A DNA stretch of 36,927 bases from Cloacibacterium sp964530915 (GCA_964530915.1 CAZHCK010000018.1:1-36927); one strand, 5' to 3'. Numbered from the stretch's first letter, positions 1-8,330 are shown. Translations and numbers: made by a program. The notes: a model not told the origin generated them from the sequence alone.

Positions 1-15
1 TCATTTAAGGGACTG

Positions 16-46
16 CAAAGGTAATACTTTTTTCTAAACTTCCAAA
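16..46 (-). promoter_or_regulatory. Strong promoter firing out of the left edge
   Basis: On the minus strand there is a -33 TTTG (43-46) and a -7 TACCTTTG (16-23) separated by exactly 19 bp, a full match to the Bacteroidota housekeeping promoter consensus. An A/T-rich tract (about 47-70) lies just upstream, as at strong promoters. Transcription would start near position 10 and leave the window, so the gene it serves is not visible. Confidence 0.75.
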
Positions 47-129
47 TATTTTTTTTTAAATATTTTTATGTTCTCGCCTCGTCTCTTTCTTCTTAATTAG
101 CTCCTGCGCTTTCCCGTTGTTTCGGATTG

Positions 130-160
130 CAAAACTACGAACTTTTACACAATCCCCAAA
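130..160 (-). promoter_or_regulatory. Second tandem promoter, same direction
   Basis: Minus-strand -33 TTTG (157-160) and -7 TAGTTTTG (130-137), again with a 19-bp spacer. It lies about 114 bp upstream of the edge promoter. The transcribed spacer between them (about 70-125) is clearly more GC-rich than its surroundings. Tandem promoters with a structured leader are typical of rRNA or ribosomal operons; that identity is an inference because the gene lies outside the window. From about 163 to 263 I see nothing recognisable. Confidence 0.7.
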
Positions 161-263
161 TTTATTTACATGTTTTTTACGACATAAGTCACAACTTACT
201 GAATACTAATAGGAAAAATTTACTTTTACTTTATGTTAAATAGGAAACCTCAATTTGTAATCT

Positions 264-360
264 CCATTTAGCCCCGATGGAAACGGAAATCCTTTTTTAG
301 AAAATGACCTTGATCTGCCTAAAAAAGTGCAGCACAAAGCAACAAATAACTCCTATAATT
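264..360. repeat. Dispersed flavobacterial palindromic repeat (degenerate copy)
   Basis: The left end carries a box (270-290) of the form TAGCCCCGATGGAAACGG, which I recognise as the start of a very common non-coding palindromic element in Chryseobacterium-type genomes. The right end (about 336-358) resembles its usual end, AAAGC...CTCCTA. Between them CTTTTTTAG (292-300) pairs perfectly with CTAAAAAAG (319-327) over 9 bp. The outer boxes no longer pair well, so this looks like a decayed copy. It follows the 353-1024 gene but has no U-run after the hairpin, so it is not an obvious terminator. Confidence 0.5.
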
Positions 361-1024
361 TAGCATAAATCGTTAAAAGAAACTGTGCAAAGAATTTTTC
401 GAGGGAGATAATGTCTCCTGTTTTATAATTTATACCTGGAGAAGCGGGTGAATTTGCCGAGATTTTCTTTCCTGAAATCTGGAAATATTGTTCGGGCTGG
501 TTATTTTTTGCCTGAAGTTTTATTCTAGCACCTAAAAATTTACCCACTGAAATATCTGTAATCTCTTGTTGAGATAAATCTAACTGAAGAAAACTTCTCT
601 GTGGTAGCTTTATTTTTTTATTATTAATCCTTACTTCAATTTCTTTTTCTGGATTAATAAGGTAGACTGTATTTTCTTTTTGAGGAATAGTTTGCTTTTC
701 CTTATAATATATATATAGTATATAGTGATGTGGATTAAAGGTAGAATTACCTTCTATATTTTCGGCGGACTTCATATAATAGGAATTGCCACCGATGGAT
801 TTTGCTTTTTTATAAATTTCTGAAAAAACAGCAGCATCATCGTAAGAAAATCCTGAAACTTCTATTTTCCCTAAATACTGTGCGTCTGTTTTAGGTTCTT
901 CAGTGAGTGCATAAAGAAATTTATCACTATTGGCATGAATTTCTTTGGCTTCTGTAAGGAATATATTCTGTGAGAAACAAAAACTACTATATAATAATAT
1001 ATATATGTATAAGATTTTTTTCAT
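353..1024 (-). CDS. Secreted protein of unknown function
   Basis: I do not recognise this family. The chosen start (ATG at 1024) gives a clear signal peptide: two lysines, a hydrophobic core, then SFCFSQ as a likely cleavage region, leaving a mature exported protein of about 200 residues. An upstream in-frame start at 1051 would put nine extra residues before the signal and lies inside rfbD, so I reject it. The mature part has an acidic N-terminal half containing an aromatic YIYYKEK stretch, and a lysine-rich second half that looks beta-rich. It starts 1 bp after the rfbD stop, so it is the last gene of the thioesterase-rfbC-rfbD transcript. No lipobox and no membrane segment after the signal. 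Confidence 0.75.
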   Translation of the reverse strand: MKKILYIYILLYSSFCFSQNIFLTEAKEIHANSDKFLYALTEEPKTDAQYLGKIEVSGFSYDDAAVFSEIYKKAKSIGGNSYYMKSAENIEGNSTFNPHHYILYIYYKEKQTIPQKENTVYLINPEKEIEVRINNKKIKLPQRSFLQLDLSQQEITDISVGKFLGARIKLQAKNNQPEQYFQISGKKISANSPASPGINYKTGDIISLEKFFAQFLLTIYAKL

Positions 1025-1025
1025 T

Positions 1026-1886
1026 TTAATTATTTTGTAATATTTGAACACAGTCTTCTAGACTTTCTTCCCAAGGTTTTAATTGGAGGGAATAGGTTTT
1101 AGAAATCTTGTCTAAATCTAGAACACTATTTTTTGGTCTTTTTGCTGGTGTAGGATATTGTGAAGTTTCAATGGCGTTTAATTTAATCTTAGCATCTGAA
1201 AGTTCTGCAATTTTTACTGCAAAATCAAACCAAGAAATTCTGCCCAAATTAGAAAAATTAAAAATCCCAGGTGTGATTTTATTTGATTTAATGATTTTCA
1301 TAATCGCCTCGGCTAAATCATTGGCATTGGTTGGTTGACCAAATTGGTCTGCTACAATATTTAATTCTTCTTTAGTTGCGAAAAGACTCAGCATCGTTTT
1401 TAAAAAATTTTTGCCAAATTCTGAATACACCCATGAAGTTCTGAGAATAACCGAACAAGGATTTACTTCTAAAGCCAATTCGTCTCCTGCTAATTTGGAT
1501 GCGCCATAAACTCCCAAAGGATTAGTAAAGTCCTCTTCAGTATATGCTAAATTATTTTCGCCATCAAAAACATAGTCTGTAGAAACATGAATAAACTGAG
1601 CATTATTTTCTGAACAAGCTTCTGCCAAGTTTTCTGCACCATCTGCATTCACCAAGAAAGCTTTTTCTACATCTGTCTCTGCTAAATCTACCGCAGTATA
1701 AGCAGCAGCATTAATACAAAAATCAGGAGCATTTTTCCAAAAGAAATCGTTTACCTCTTCTTTATTGGTAATATCTAGTGTTTCTGAATCTGTAAAAATA
1801 AATTCGAACTCTTCAAATTGAGAAGAAATTTTCTGAAGACATTGACCTAATTGTCCGTTTGCTCCAGTAACTAAAATTTTTTTCAT
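1026..1886 (-). CDS. rfbD: dTDP-4-dehydrorhamnose reductase
   Basis: Last step of dTDP-L-rhamnose synthesis: NAD(P)H-dependent reduction of dTDP-4-keto-L-rhamnose in the cytoplasm. The 286-residue length is normal for the family. The N-terminal nucleotide-binding glycine motif GANGQLG is at residues 8-14. The catalytic residues of the extended short-chain dehydrogenase fold are Thr103 (in STDYVFDG), Tyr127 and Lys131 (in VYGASKLAGDE). The C-terminal part carries the RPKNSVLD motif typical of RmlD. The ATG overlaps the rfbC stop in the arrangement TAATG, which implies translational coupling. Only the last two rhamnose genes are here; rfbA and rfbB must lie elsewhere. The product presumably feeds the polysaccharide operon at 8331-13945. 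Confidence 0.95.
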   Translation of the reverse strand: MKKILVTGANGQLGQCLQKISSQFEEFEFIFTDSETLDITNKEEVNDFFWKNAPDFCINAAAYTAVDLAETDVEKAFLVNADGAENLAEACSENNAQFIHVSTDYVFDGENNLAYTEEDFTNPLGVYGASKLAGDELALEVNPCSVILRTSWVYSEFGKNFLKTMLSLFATKEELNIVADQFGQPTNANDLAEAIMKIIKSNKITPGIFNFSNLGRISWFDFAVKIAELSDAKIKLNAIETSQYPTPAKRPKNSVLDLDKISKTYSLQLKPWEESLEDCVQILQNN

Positions 1887-2440
1887 TATAGAATAATTTC
1901 AGGAAGTTCTAAAAAAGAAATAGCATTTAAATCTTTTTCGGAGATTAATTGTTGCTCTGCTGGAATTCTCCAGTCAATATTTACAGTATTATCCAATGGA
2001 TGAATCCCGCATTCTGACTCTTTATTATAAAAATCATCACACTTATATCCAACTAATGCTGTTTCTGAAAGTACAGAATACCCATGTAAAAAACCTTTTG
2101 GCACAAATAATTGCCATCTGTTTTCTTCGGTGAGTTCTACTGCAAAAGACTGACCAAAAGTGGGGGAATCTTTTCTTACATCTACTGCAATATCTAAAAT
2201 ACTACCTTGTACACAATACACCAATTTAGCTTGCGCATAAGGTGGAAGTTGCATGTGTAAACCTCTGATTGCTCCGTAATGTGAAAATGCAAGATTATCT
2301 TGAACAAAATCTACTTCTTTGCCAGAAAGTTTTTGGAAAATATTTTTATTATAATTTTCGAAAAAATAACCGCGATTATCGTTCCAGATTTTCGGTTTTA
2401 AAATAAAACAATCTAAAAGAGGCGTTTTTTCTATCTCCAT
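1886..2440 (-). CDS. rfbC: dTDP-4-dehydrorhamnose 3,5-epimerase
   Basis: Epimerises dTDP-4-keto-6-deoxyglucose at C3 and C5, the third step of dTDP-L-rhamnose synthesis. It is a cupin-fold protein of 184 residues, the usual family size. The signature RGLHMQ contains the catalytic base His62; the conserved Tyr132 in the strand GYKC corresponds to the catalytic tyrosine. The motifs GSILDIAVDVRKDSPTFG and FVPKGFLHG(Y) are characteristic of RmlC. It starts 1 bp after the thioesterase stop and overlaps rfbD by one base, so all are on one transcript. Identification is from motifs plus the rfbD neighbour. Confidence 0.95.
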   Translation of the reverse strand: MEIEKTPLLDCFILKPKIWNDNRGYFFENYNKNIFQKLSGKEVDFVQDNLAFSHYGAIRGLHMQLPPYAQAKLVYCVQGSILDIAVDVRKDSPTFGQSFAVELTEENRWQLFVPKGFLHGYSVLSETALVGYKCDDFYNKESECGIHPLDNTVNIDWRIPAEQQLISEKDLNAISFLELPEIIL

Positions 2441-2441
2441 C

Positions 2442-2927
2442 TTATCCTTTATTTAAAATTCTGAAATATTGAACTCTGTCTTTGAACTCTTGATGAGGAA
2501 TTTCTACCAAATATTGAGAAAAAAGTTCTTTAGTTTCTGGCGGCAATGTTTCAGATCTTCTTGTCTTCATATTGAAATAAATTACCGTAATCCAAAGTAC
2601 TGCAAAAACTTCTTTTTCGTTTTCATCTTTCATCAGAATTTCTACTTTAGAAACTCTGTCAGACATTTCGATGGTTTTACTACTGATTACAACTTTGGTA
2701 TTTGCTTTTACTTCTTTTAAATAGGCAATTTCATTTTGAACGGCTACCCAAGTACAACCTGTTCTTCTGAAATAATCTTCGTAAGTGAAACCGTAAAATT
2801 CTTCTACATGATCTTCTCTAGCGTTGAGCATGTACTCCAAATATTTTACATTATTAAGATGACCAATTGGGTCGCAATCGCTGAATCTAATTTTTACAAC
2901 ACTCGAAACTTCTTTTTCCATTTTCAT
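2442..2927 (-). CDS. Acyl-CoA thioesterase, hotdog fold (4HBT/YbgC-like)
   Basis: Predicted single-hotdog thioesterase of 161 residues that hydrolyses acyl-CoA or similar thioesters in the cytoplasm; the substrate cannot be told from sequence. The signature near the N-terminus, RFSDCDPIGHLNN (residues 14-26), contains the usual catalytic Asp19 followed by the GH(L/V)NN turn that starts the long hotdog helix. The C-terminal half contains ITVIYFNMKTRRSETLP, a common end for this family. Two starts are possible (2927 or 2921); both are ATG and differ by two residues. It is the first gene of the rfbC-rfbD transcript, although no rhamnose-specific role is known for such thioesterases. Confidence 0.85.
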   Translation of the reverse strand: MKMEKEVSSVVKIRFSDCDPIGHLNNVKYLEYMLNAREDHVEEFYGFTYEDYFRRTGCTWVAVQNEIAYLKEVKANTKVVISSKTIEMSDRVSKVEILMKDENEKEVFAVLWITVIYFNMKTRRSETLPPETKELFSQYLVEIPHQEFKDRVQYFRILNKG

Positions 2928-2972
2928 AATTTAAGATTAATGTTCTTTATTTTCTTATAAAGAATGATGGTA

Positions 2973-2980
2973 CAAAAATA
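2973..2980 (-). promoter_or_regulatory. Possible -7 element for the thioesterase-rfbCD operon
   Basis: The minus strand reads TATTTTTG, a match to TAnnTTTG, about 45 bp upstream of the ATG at 2927. I see no TTG box at the right distance, so this is a tentative call. Confidence 0.4.
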
Positions 2981-2983
2981 AAT

Positions 2984-3013
2984 AAAAAAACCACCTTATG
3001 GTAAGGTGGTTTT
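2984..3013 (-). terminator. Intrinsic terminator after the bamA/ompH operon
   Basis: An 8-bp perfect stem CCACCTTA (2991-2998) / TAAGGTGG (3002-3009) with a 3-nt loop. On the minus strand it is followed directly by a run of seven Ts. It lies 20 bp after the stop of the last ompH gene and separates this operon from the thioesterase gene. Confidence 0.9.
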
Positions 3014-3032
3014 ATAATATTTAGGATATAAA

Positions 3033-3533
3033 TTAGATTCCTAATTCTTTTTTAACAGCAGCTGTAGCATCTGGGCCTGCTTTGTAGATTAATCCATTAG
3101 TTGCAGAATCAAAGATGAAATCCCAACCGTTTGCTTTAGCAGCTCTGGTAATGGCATCGTTTAATCTTTTTTCGATTGGTGCATAAGCAGCGTCTTGTCT
3201 GTCTAATAAATCTTTTTGAGCAGTCTGAGACATTTGCTGAAGATTTTGTTGAGTTTTACCCAATTCAGCTTCTTTAGCTTCTCTTTGTTGAGCAGTTAAT
3301 TTAGCTCCTTCTTGTTGATATTTCTGAACATCTGCTTGGAAAGCAGTCGCTAGTTTTTCTAATTCTGCTTGCTTAGCAGTAGAGAAAGCTTTTAATTGTT
3401 CGTCAGCCTTTATTTTTTCTGGCATCATGTTAAGAATAGCTGCCACATCTACTGTAGCTATCTTCTGAGCCTTTGCAACTCCGAACGACATAAACATCAT
3501 CACTGCTGCAAATAATACGCTTAATTTTTTCAT
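3033..3533 (-). CDS. OmpH/Skp-family periplasmic chaperone (second copy)
   Basis: Periplasmic holdase that carries unfolded outer-membrane proteins to the BAM complex. It has 166 residues with a signal peptide (cleavage probable after GVAKAQ near residue 22), then the Skp start motif KIATVDVAAILNMMPE, a long charged alanine/glutamine-rich helical region (about residues 45-115, coiled-coil tentacles), and a C-terminal strand ending GWDFIFDSATNGLIYKAG. Last gene of the DUF6089-uppS-bamA-ompH-ompH operon, 34 bp after the first ompH copy and followed by a strong terminator. The tandem pair differs mostly in the helical part, as is common in flavobacteria. Confidence 0.92.
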   Translation of the reverse strand: MKKLSVLFAAVMMFMSFGVAKAQKIATVDVAAILNMMPEKIKADEQLKAFSTAKQAELEKLATAFQADVQKYQQEGAKLTAQQREAKEAELGKTQQNLQQMSQTAQKDLLDRQDAAYAPIEKRLNDAITRAAKANGWDFIFDSATNGLIYKAGPDATAAVKKELGI

Positions 3534-3567
3534 GTTTTTCTAAAAATTTAAATTGTTTATTATTTTA

Positions 3568-4137
3568 CTATTTTTTATTTTTTGCTTTAGCGTCCTTACT
3601 TTTCGTGTCTTCTTTAGAAGGACCTTTAAGTAATTGGTCTAAAACTTTGTCGGTGTAATCATATCTTTTGTCAAGAAAAATAACACTCATATTACTACTT
3701 TTATCAAGAACTATGCCCAAACTATTTTTTTCTGTAACTGTTTTAATGGCATTCCAAATTTGGTCTTGAAAAGGTTTTGCTAAATTGGCTCTAAATTTAT
3801 TAATTTCTCCTTTTCCGCTGAATTTTTCAGCAATAAATTTTTTAATTTTTTTATCGAGATTTTTTACTTCTGCCTCTCTTTGTTTTAATTGCTCTCCTAC
3901 TAAAAGTACTTTTTCATTTTCAAAAGCAGCTTTTTTCGCATCATATTCTGCTTGTAGGGTTTGCAATTCTGTTTCCCAAGCTTTGATTTGTTCTTCTAAT
4001 CTCGCTTGTGCTTCTGTATACTGTGGCATTTTACTCAATATATAATTGGTATCTACCACTCCTATTTTTTGTGCAAATGTAACAGAATTAGCAGTTAAAA
4101 AAATTAAAAATATTAAAAAAACTTTTAAATTTTTCAT
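3568..4137 (-). CDS. OmpH/Skp-family periplasmic chaperone (first copy)
   Basis: Second Skp-like chaperone of the operon, 189 residues. Signal peptide of about 22 residues (hydrophobic core, then VTFAQ), the mature start KIGVVDTNYILSKMPQY, a long charged coiled-coil region (about residues 45-120) and a C-terminal strand VLDKSSNMSVIFLDKRYDYTD. A lysine/aspartate-rich tail of about 20 residues follows that the downstream copy lacks. It starts 18 bp after the bamA stop, fitting coupled production of the BAM core and its client chaperones. Confidence 0.92.
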   Translation of the reverse strand: MKNLKVFLIFLIFLTANSVTFAQKIGVVDTNYILSKMPQYTEAQARLEEQIKAWETELQTLQAEYDAKKAAFENEKVLLVGEQLKQREAEVKNLDKKIKKFIAEKFSGKGEINKFRANLAKPFQDQIWNAIKTVTEKNSLGIVLDKSSNMSVIFLDKRYDYTDKVLDQLLKGPSKEDTKSKDAKAKNKK

Positions 4138-4155
4138 ATTAATGATGATTGTGTG

Positions 4156-6675
4156 TTATAATGACTGGTTCATCAAGAAGTGAGTCTGCCATCCTGAAGG
4201 TTCTGAGCCACCAATAGTTTTATCAAATCCATAAGCGAAATCAAATCCTATTAAACCAAATGCACCCATGTAAACTCTAATCCCCACTCCTACTGATCTT
4301 TTTAACTGAAACGGATTAAATGAAGAATAATTGTTCCAAGTATTTCCTGCTTCAGCAAAAGTTAATGCAAAAATCTTTGCGGTTTGGTTCATAGAAATAG
4401 GGTATCTTAATTCTGCAGCATATCTGCTGTAGATTGTTCCCCCACCTATTGGTGTAATATCTGTAGCCGAACCTCCTTCTGTAGAAGCATTTTCGTAACC
4501 TCTTAGCGGAACCAATTCTCTACCATCAAATCTACCACCAAATAAACCTGTACCTCCTACATAGAATCTTTCGAAAGGTGGAGCTCCTAAATCTTTATTA
4601 TATCCGTCTAAGAATCCCATTTCTGCGGTACTTCTTAGAACTAACTTGCCAATTACTTCGTTATAAGCATCTGCTTTAAACTTAATTTTATAGAATTCCA
4701 TCCATCTGTATTTCTCTTGTGGAGTCATAGATGAATAGTCTTTATTTTGGAATAAAGAGTAAGGCGGCGTGAATTTAATAGTTGCTTCAATATTAGAACC
4801 TGTAGTTGGGAAAATTGGGTCATAACCAGCAGAATTTCTACTTAAGCCAACATTGAAACTGAAGTTATTTGCATTACCATTACTCACAGTAGTAGAACCA
4901 AACTGGAATGGATAATTCTTGAAATTATAACTCTGGAATGAAATCCCTGTATATAGAGAAAAATAGTTATCTGGCCAATTTAAAAGTCTATTCAAACCTG
5001 CACTTGCAGAGAAAATATTTAATTTTTGACTAGAACCCGTATAATCTTTATAATTAACCATTGATTGGTTAAGACTTACTGATAGAGCTGTAGGTCTGTT
5101 CCCAAATAACCAAGGTTCTGTAAATGATAAACTGTAGTTTTTGAAATATTGACCAGCTTGCGCTTGTACAGAAAGCATCTGTCCATCTCCTTGCGGAACT
5201 GGTTTGAAATCTTTAAGTTTCAAGAAATTTCTTAGTGAAAAATTATTGAAAGTTAACCCTAAAGTTCCGATAAATGAGTTACCACCGTAACCAGCTTGTA
5301 ACTGAACCTGTGATGAACCTTTTTCTACTAAAGTCCAATGAACATCTACCGTATTATCTTGTTGATTTGGTTGTATGTCTTGACCAATTTGTTGTGGGTC
5401 AAAGAATTGCATCCCTGCTAAATCAAAATACGTTCTTTTGATATCTAATTTAGAGAATAAATTCCCTGGTTTTGTTCTTAGTGAACGAAGAATTACGTGA
5501 TCATGAGTAGTAGTGTTACCAGACCAAGTTACTCTATTCCAAGTTGCTTTTTCTCCTTCTTTAATTCTAATTTCTATATCGATAGAATCTCCTCTTACCG
5601 CTTTTTCTACCGGAATTACACTAGAGAATAAATAACCGTTATTCAAGTAAAGTGATTTGATATCTGTATCGTCTTCTTTTCCACCATCTTCACCTACTTT
5701 TTTGTTAAAACCTACTGCATCATAGATTTCTCCTTTTCTGTAACCTAACAATTTTTGTAAAACTTCTGTAGAATAAGATGTATTTCCAATGAAATTGACA
5801 TCACCGATGTAATATTTCTTTCCTTCGTTTAGTTTTACATTGATATTAAATCCTTTGTCATTTCTCCAAACTGAGTCAGAAACAATTCTAGCATCTCTAA
5901 ATCCTAAAGAGTTATAATAACTGATAAGATTTATCTTGTCTTCTTCGTATTTATCTTTAATGAATTTTGATGGTTTTAGAATTCCTTTGATACCAAATCT
6001 TTTCTGTTTTGTTTCTTTGAAACCTTTTTTTCTAAGTTTCGCATCAGAAACTTGGTCATTTCCTTCGAATTCTATTTTTGCAATTTTAACTTTTTTCCCT
6101 TTTGCTACTTCTATCGTCCAGTCTACAAGGTTAGGGTCATTTGCATTAATTTTATCTTGAATGGTGATTTTCGCATCAGCGAAACCTTTCTTCACATATT
6201 CTTGAGGAATTTTATTTTTAAGTGACGAAACTAGGTCATTGGTAATTTTAGTACCAGGTTTTAGGTTATTATCTTTAATGAGTTTTTCATTTTTAGATTT
6301 TCCTACTCCTTTTCCTACAAATTTTACTTCGCCTAATTCCATAAGGTCTTGTAAGTAGAATTTAAGAACTACGCTTTGTCCTTCTACATCTTCTACATAT
6401 ACTTCTACTTCTGAGAATGATTCTGTTTCCCAAAGTTTTTTAACAGCGCTGCTGATTTTTTGCCCAGGAATGTCTACTACTTCTCCTTTGCTAAGTCCTG
6501 TAAATCTCAAAATTTGAGCAGGAGTGTATTTTTTTACACCATCTACTACAATGTCTTTTAAGATATAAGAAGAAGGCTGATTCTGAGCAGCGGCAGTTTC
6601 TTGGTTAGGAGTTACCTGCGCCGAAAGATCTACAGACGCAAAAAATAAAAAAATTGGGATTAAAATATATCTCAT
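4156..6675 (-). CDS. bamA: Outer-membrane protein assembly factor BamA
   Basis: Omp85 insertase that folds beta-barrel proteins into the outer membrane. It has 839 residues with a signal peptide (cleavage after DLSAQ, about residue 20), then POTRA repeats over roughly residues 35-450 (recognisable starts include ILKDIVVDGVKKYT, GEVKFVGKGVG, IAKIEFEGNDQVSD, IGDVNFIGNTSYS and WNRVTWSGNTTTHD), and a 16-stranded C-terminal barrel. The barrel contains GLFGGRFDGRELVPLRGYEN, whose RGY is the conserved loop-6 (V)RGF motif. Operon context (uppS before, two skp genes after) supports the call. The protein ends in NQSL rather than the usual terminal aromatic residue, a small oddity. Confidence 0.97.
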   Translation of the reverse strand: MRYILIPIFLFFASVDLSAQVTPNQETAAAQNQPSSYILKDIVVDGVKKYTPAQILRFTGLSKGEVVDIPGQKISSAVKKLWETESFSEVEVYVEDVEGQSVVLKFYLQDLMELGEVKFVGKGVGKSKNEKLIKDNNLKPGTKITNDLVSSLKNKIPQEYVKKGFADAKITIQDKINANDPNLVDWTIEVAKGKKVKIAKIEFEGNDQVSDAKLRKKGFKETKQKRFGIKGILKPSKFIKDKYEEDKINLISYYNSLGFRDARIVSDSVWRNDKGFNINVKLNEGKKYYIGDVNFIGNTSYSTEVLQKLLGYRKGEIYDAVGFNKKVGEDGGKEDDTDIKSLYLNNGYLFSSVIPVEKAVRGDSIDIEIRIKEGEKATWNRVTWSGNTTTHDHVILRSLRTKPGNLFSKLDIKRTYFDLAGMQFFDPQQIGQDIQPNQQDNTVDVHWTLVEKGSSQVQLQAGYGGNSFIGTLGLTFNNFSLRNFLKLKDFKPVPQGDGQMLSVQAQAGQYFKNYSLSFTEPWLFGNRPTALSVSLNQSMVNYKDYTGSSQKLNIFSASAGLNRLLNWPDNYFSLYTGISFQSYNFKNYPFQFGSTTVSNGNANNFSFNVGLSRNSAGYDPIFPTTGSNIEATIKFTPPYSLFQNKDYSSMTPQEKYRWMEFYKIKFKADAYNEVIGKLVLRSTAEMGFLDGYNKDLGAPPFERFYVGGTGLFGGRFDGRELVPLRGYENASTEGGSATDITPIGGGTIYSRYAAELRYPISMNQTAKIFALTFAEAGNTWNNYSSFNPFQLKRSVGVGIRVYMGAFGLIGFDFAYGFDKTIGGSEPSGWQTHFLMNQSL

Positions 6676-6698
6676 TGGTTATAATATTCTATAAAAAA

Positions 6699-7448
6699 TT
6701 AATTAGTGATTTGTTCACTGGTTTTACCAAACCTTCTTTCTTTGTTTTGATAGTTTACGATACATTGGTAAAGATGTTCTTCCTGAAAATCTGGCCAAAA
6801 TATATCTAAAAATTGTAATTCTGCATATGCAATTTGCCACAGTAAAAAATTACTAATTCTAACTTCTCCGCTGGTTCTGATTAATAAATCTACTGGAGGT
6901 AAATCTTTAGTATAAAGATGATTTTCGAATAGTGTTTCGTCTATATCTTCTGGAGAAATTTTTCCATCTTTTACTTCTTGGGCAATTTCTTTTACTGCGT
7001 TTAGAATTTCTCTTTGCGAGCCATAGCTTAATGCAAGAACGAGATTACCTTTTGAATTTTCTTTAGTAAGCTCTACTACATTTAGAAGTTGTTCTCTTAC
7101 TAGAGTGGGAAGTTTTTCTACTTCGCCGATGACATGCAATCTAACTCCTTTAGAAAAAAGTTCTGCAGCTTCATTTAATAATGTTTCAGAAAGTAAACTC
7201 ATTAATGTGTCTACCTCATCATTAGGACGATTCCAGTTTTCTGTAGAAAAAGTATAAAGGGTAAGATATTCTACTCCTGCTTTATCACAAGCGGAAATAG
7301 CGTTTCTTACTGCTGAAATGGCATTCTTGTGTCCAAAAGTTCTTTCTTCTCCTCTGGATTTTGCCCATCTTCCGTTTCCATCCATGATGATGGCTACATG
7401 TTTTGGAAGATTATTTTTATCAATTTTTTCTAAAATTTCCTGCATCAT
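6699..7448 (-). CDS. uppS: Isoprenyl transferase (undecaprenyl diphosphate synthase)
   Basis: Cis-prenyltransferase that extends farnesyl-PP with isopentenyl-PP to the C55 lipid carrier used for peptidoglycan and surface glycans. At 249 residues it has family-typical length. Conserved features are IIMDGNGRWA near the N-terminus (catalytic Asp23), the FGHKN and TLYTFSTENWNRP motifs, and the C-terminal DLLIRTSGEVRISNFLLWQ and ELQFLDIFWPDF motifs. Two consecutive ATG codons (7448 and 7445) are possible starts. It lies 7 bp after the DUF6089 gene and 23 bp before bamA, in the conserved flavobacterial order. Confidence 0.96.
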   Translation of the reverse strand: MMQEILEKIDKNNLPKHVAIIMDGNGRWAKSRGEERTFGHKNAISAVRNAISACDKAGVEYLTLYTFSTENWNRPNDEVDTLMSLLSETLLNEAAELFSKGVRLHVIGEVEKLPTLVREQLLNVVELTKENSKGNLVLALSYGSQREILNAVKEIAQEVKDGKISPEDIDETLFENHLYTKDLPPVDLLIRTSGEVRISNFLLWQIAYAELQFLDIFWPDFQEEHLYQCIVNYQNKERRFGKTSEQITN

Positions 7449-7455
7449 TATTTAC

Positions 7456-8127
7456 TTATTGACAATAACATGGTGGTCTTCCGAATGAATAAGAAAGACC
7501 AAGAGACATAGAATTCATCCAATCTTTAGAATTTAAATTTCCTAGATTGTATTCATCACTATAATCTAGTGTGTCACTATTGGTAGCGCGGAACATAAAT
7601 TCTCCGAACAATGCCCAGTTATAGTTAAATTTATATTTAAGACCCGCTCCAAAAGGAATGGCAAAACCAAATTTATTTCCTTCTAAAGTCGTGTTAAACA
7701 TTAAGCCAGAAATTCCTCCAAAAATATATGGACTGAGCATACTTTTTTGCTCTTCGTTTACTGGTAAAAAATTATAATCAAAAATAGCAGAAGCTTCGTA
7801 AACAGAATTGGTTCCGTACAAACCTCTACTTGCTCTGTATAATTCTTGAGCATACTTATCATTAAACTGAATATGGTTGTAAGCAAGTCTAAATCTTACC
7901 GATTGGTATGGATTAAAATTCATTCTGTACATAATTGCACCATAAAATGGTATTCCTTCATTAGATAAATTATTTATACTATTAGGAAAAGGATTGATGT
8001 ATTTAGTCTTACCAATATCACCGGTAAGATTACTTGTCCCCAATTGTATACCTATTTCGTGTCTTTGAGCATGGGCAAAAAGATTGATGAAAAATAAGGC
8101 GATGATTACTAATGTTTTTCTCTTCAT
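7456..8127 (-). CDS. DUF6089-type outer-membrane beta-barrel protein
   Basis: Predicted small outer-membrane barrel of 223 residues with no assigned function. It has a cleavable signal peptide (KRK, hydrophobic core, LFAHAQ), then RHEIGIQLGTSNLTGDIGKT, a start pattern I associate with the DUF6089 family next to uppS in flavobacteria. Alternating hydrophobic/aromatic strands run throughout and the last strand is SLGLSYSFGRP. Two cysteines in the C-terminal PPCYCQ could form a disulfide. It is the first gene of the outer-membrane assembly operon, so it may be a client or accessory of that pathway; this is inferred from position only. Confidence 0.85.
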   Translation of the reverse strand: MKRKTLVIIALFFINLFAHAQRHEIGIQLGTSNLTGDIGKTKYINPFPNSINNLSNEGIPFYGAIMYRMNFNPYQSVRFRLAYNHIQFNDKYAQELYRASRGLYGTNSVYEASAIFDYNFLPVNEEQKSMLSPYIFGGISGLMFNTTLEGNKFGFAIPFGAGLKYKFNYNWALFGEFMFRATNSDTLDYSDEYNLGNLNSKDWMNSMSLGLSYSFGRPPCYCQ

Positions 8128-8170
8128 GTTTGCTGTGGGTTACTTACAACTTCAGCGGCTTAATAATCTG

Positions 8171-8178
8171 CAAATATA
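8171..8178 (-). promoter_or_regulatory. -7 element for the DUF6089-uppS-bamA-ompH operon
   Basis: The minus strand reads TATATTTG, a full TAnnTTTG match, 44 bp upstream of the operon's first ATG, predicting a leader of about 35-40 nt. I do not see a clear TTG at -33. The rest of 8128-8297 holds only A/T-rich sequence. Confidence 0.55.
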
Positions 8179-8297
8179 AAACATTTTTACATTAAGACTT
8201 ATCTTAATGTTTAGTTAAATATTACCACTTAAAGTATAAATTTTATTTAAATATTTTTATTTAAAACCCAAATGTGTTTTAAATATTGTTTTATGTT

Positions 8298-8325
8298 AAA
8301 AAAACTCCCTCAAAAAAAGAGGGAG
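8298..8325 (-). terminator. Intrinsic terminator after the wzc-like gene
   Basis: A perfect 7-bp stem CTCCCTC (8305-8311) / GAGGGAG (8319-8325) with a 7-nt A loop, followed on the minus strand by seven Ts (8298-8304). It sits 5 bp after the stop of the kinase gene and closes the polysaccharide operon. Confidence 0.9.
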
Positions 8326-8330
8326 AGATA

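Noticed and set aside
292..327. Hairpin as a terminator for the rfb operon
   Set aside because: No T-run follows the stem on the minus strand; it belongs to a dispersed repeat.
5936..6160. Open frames antisense to bamA and to other large genes
   Set aside because: They mirror the codon pattern of well-supported genes on the other strand and encode no recognisable protein.
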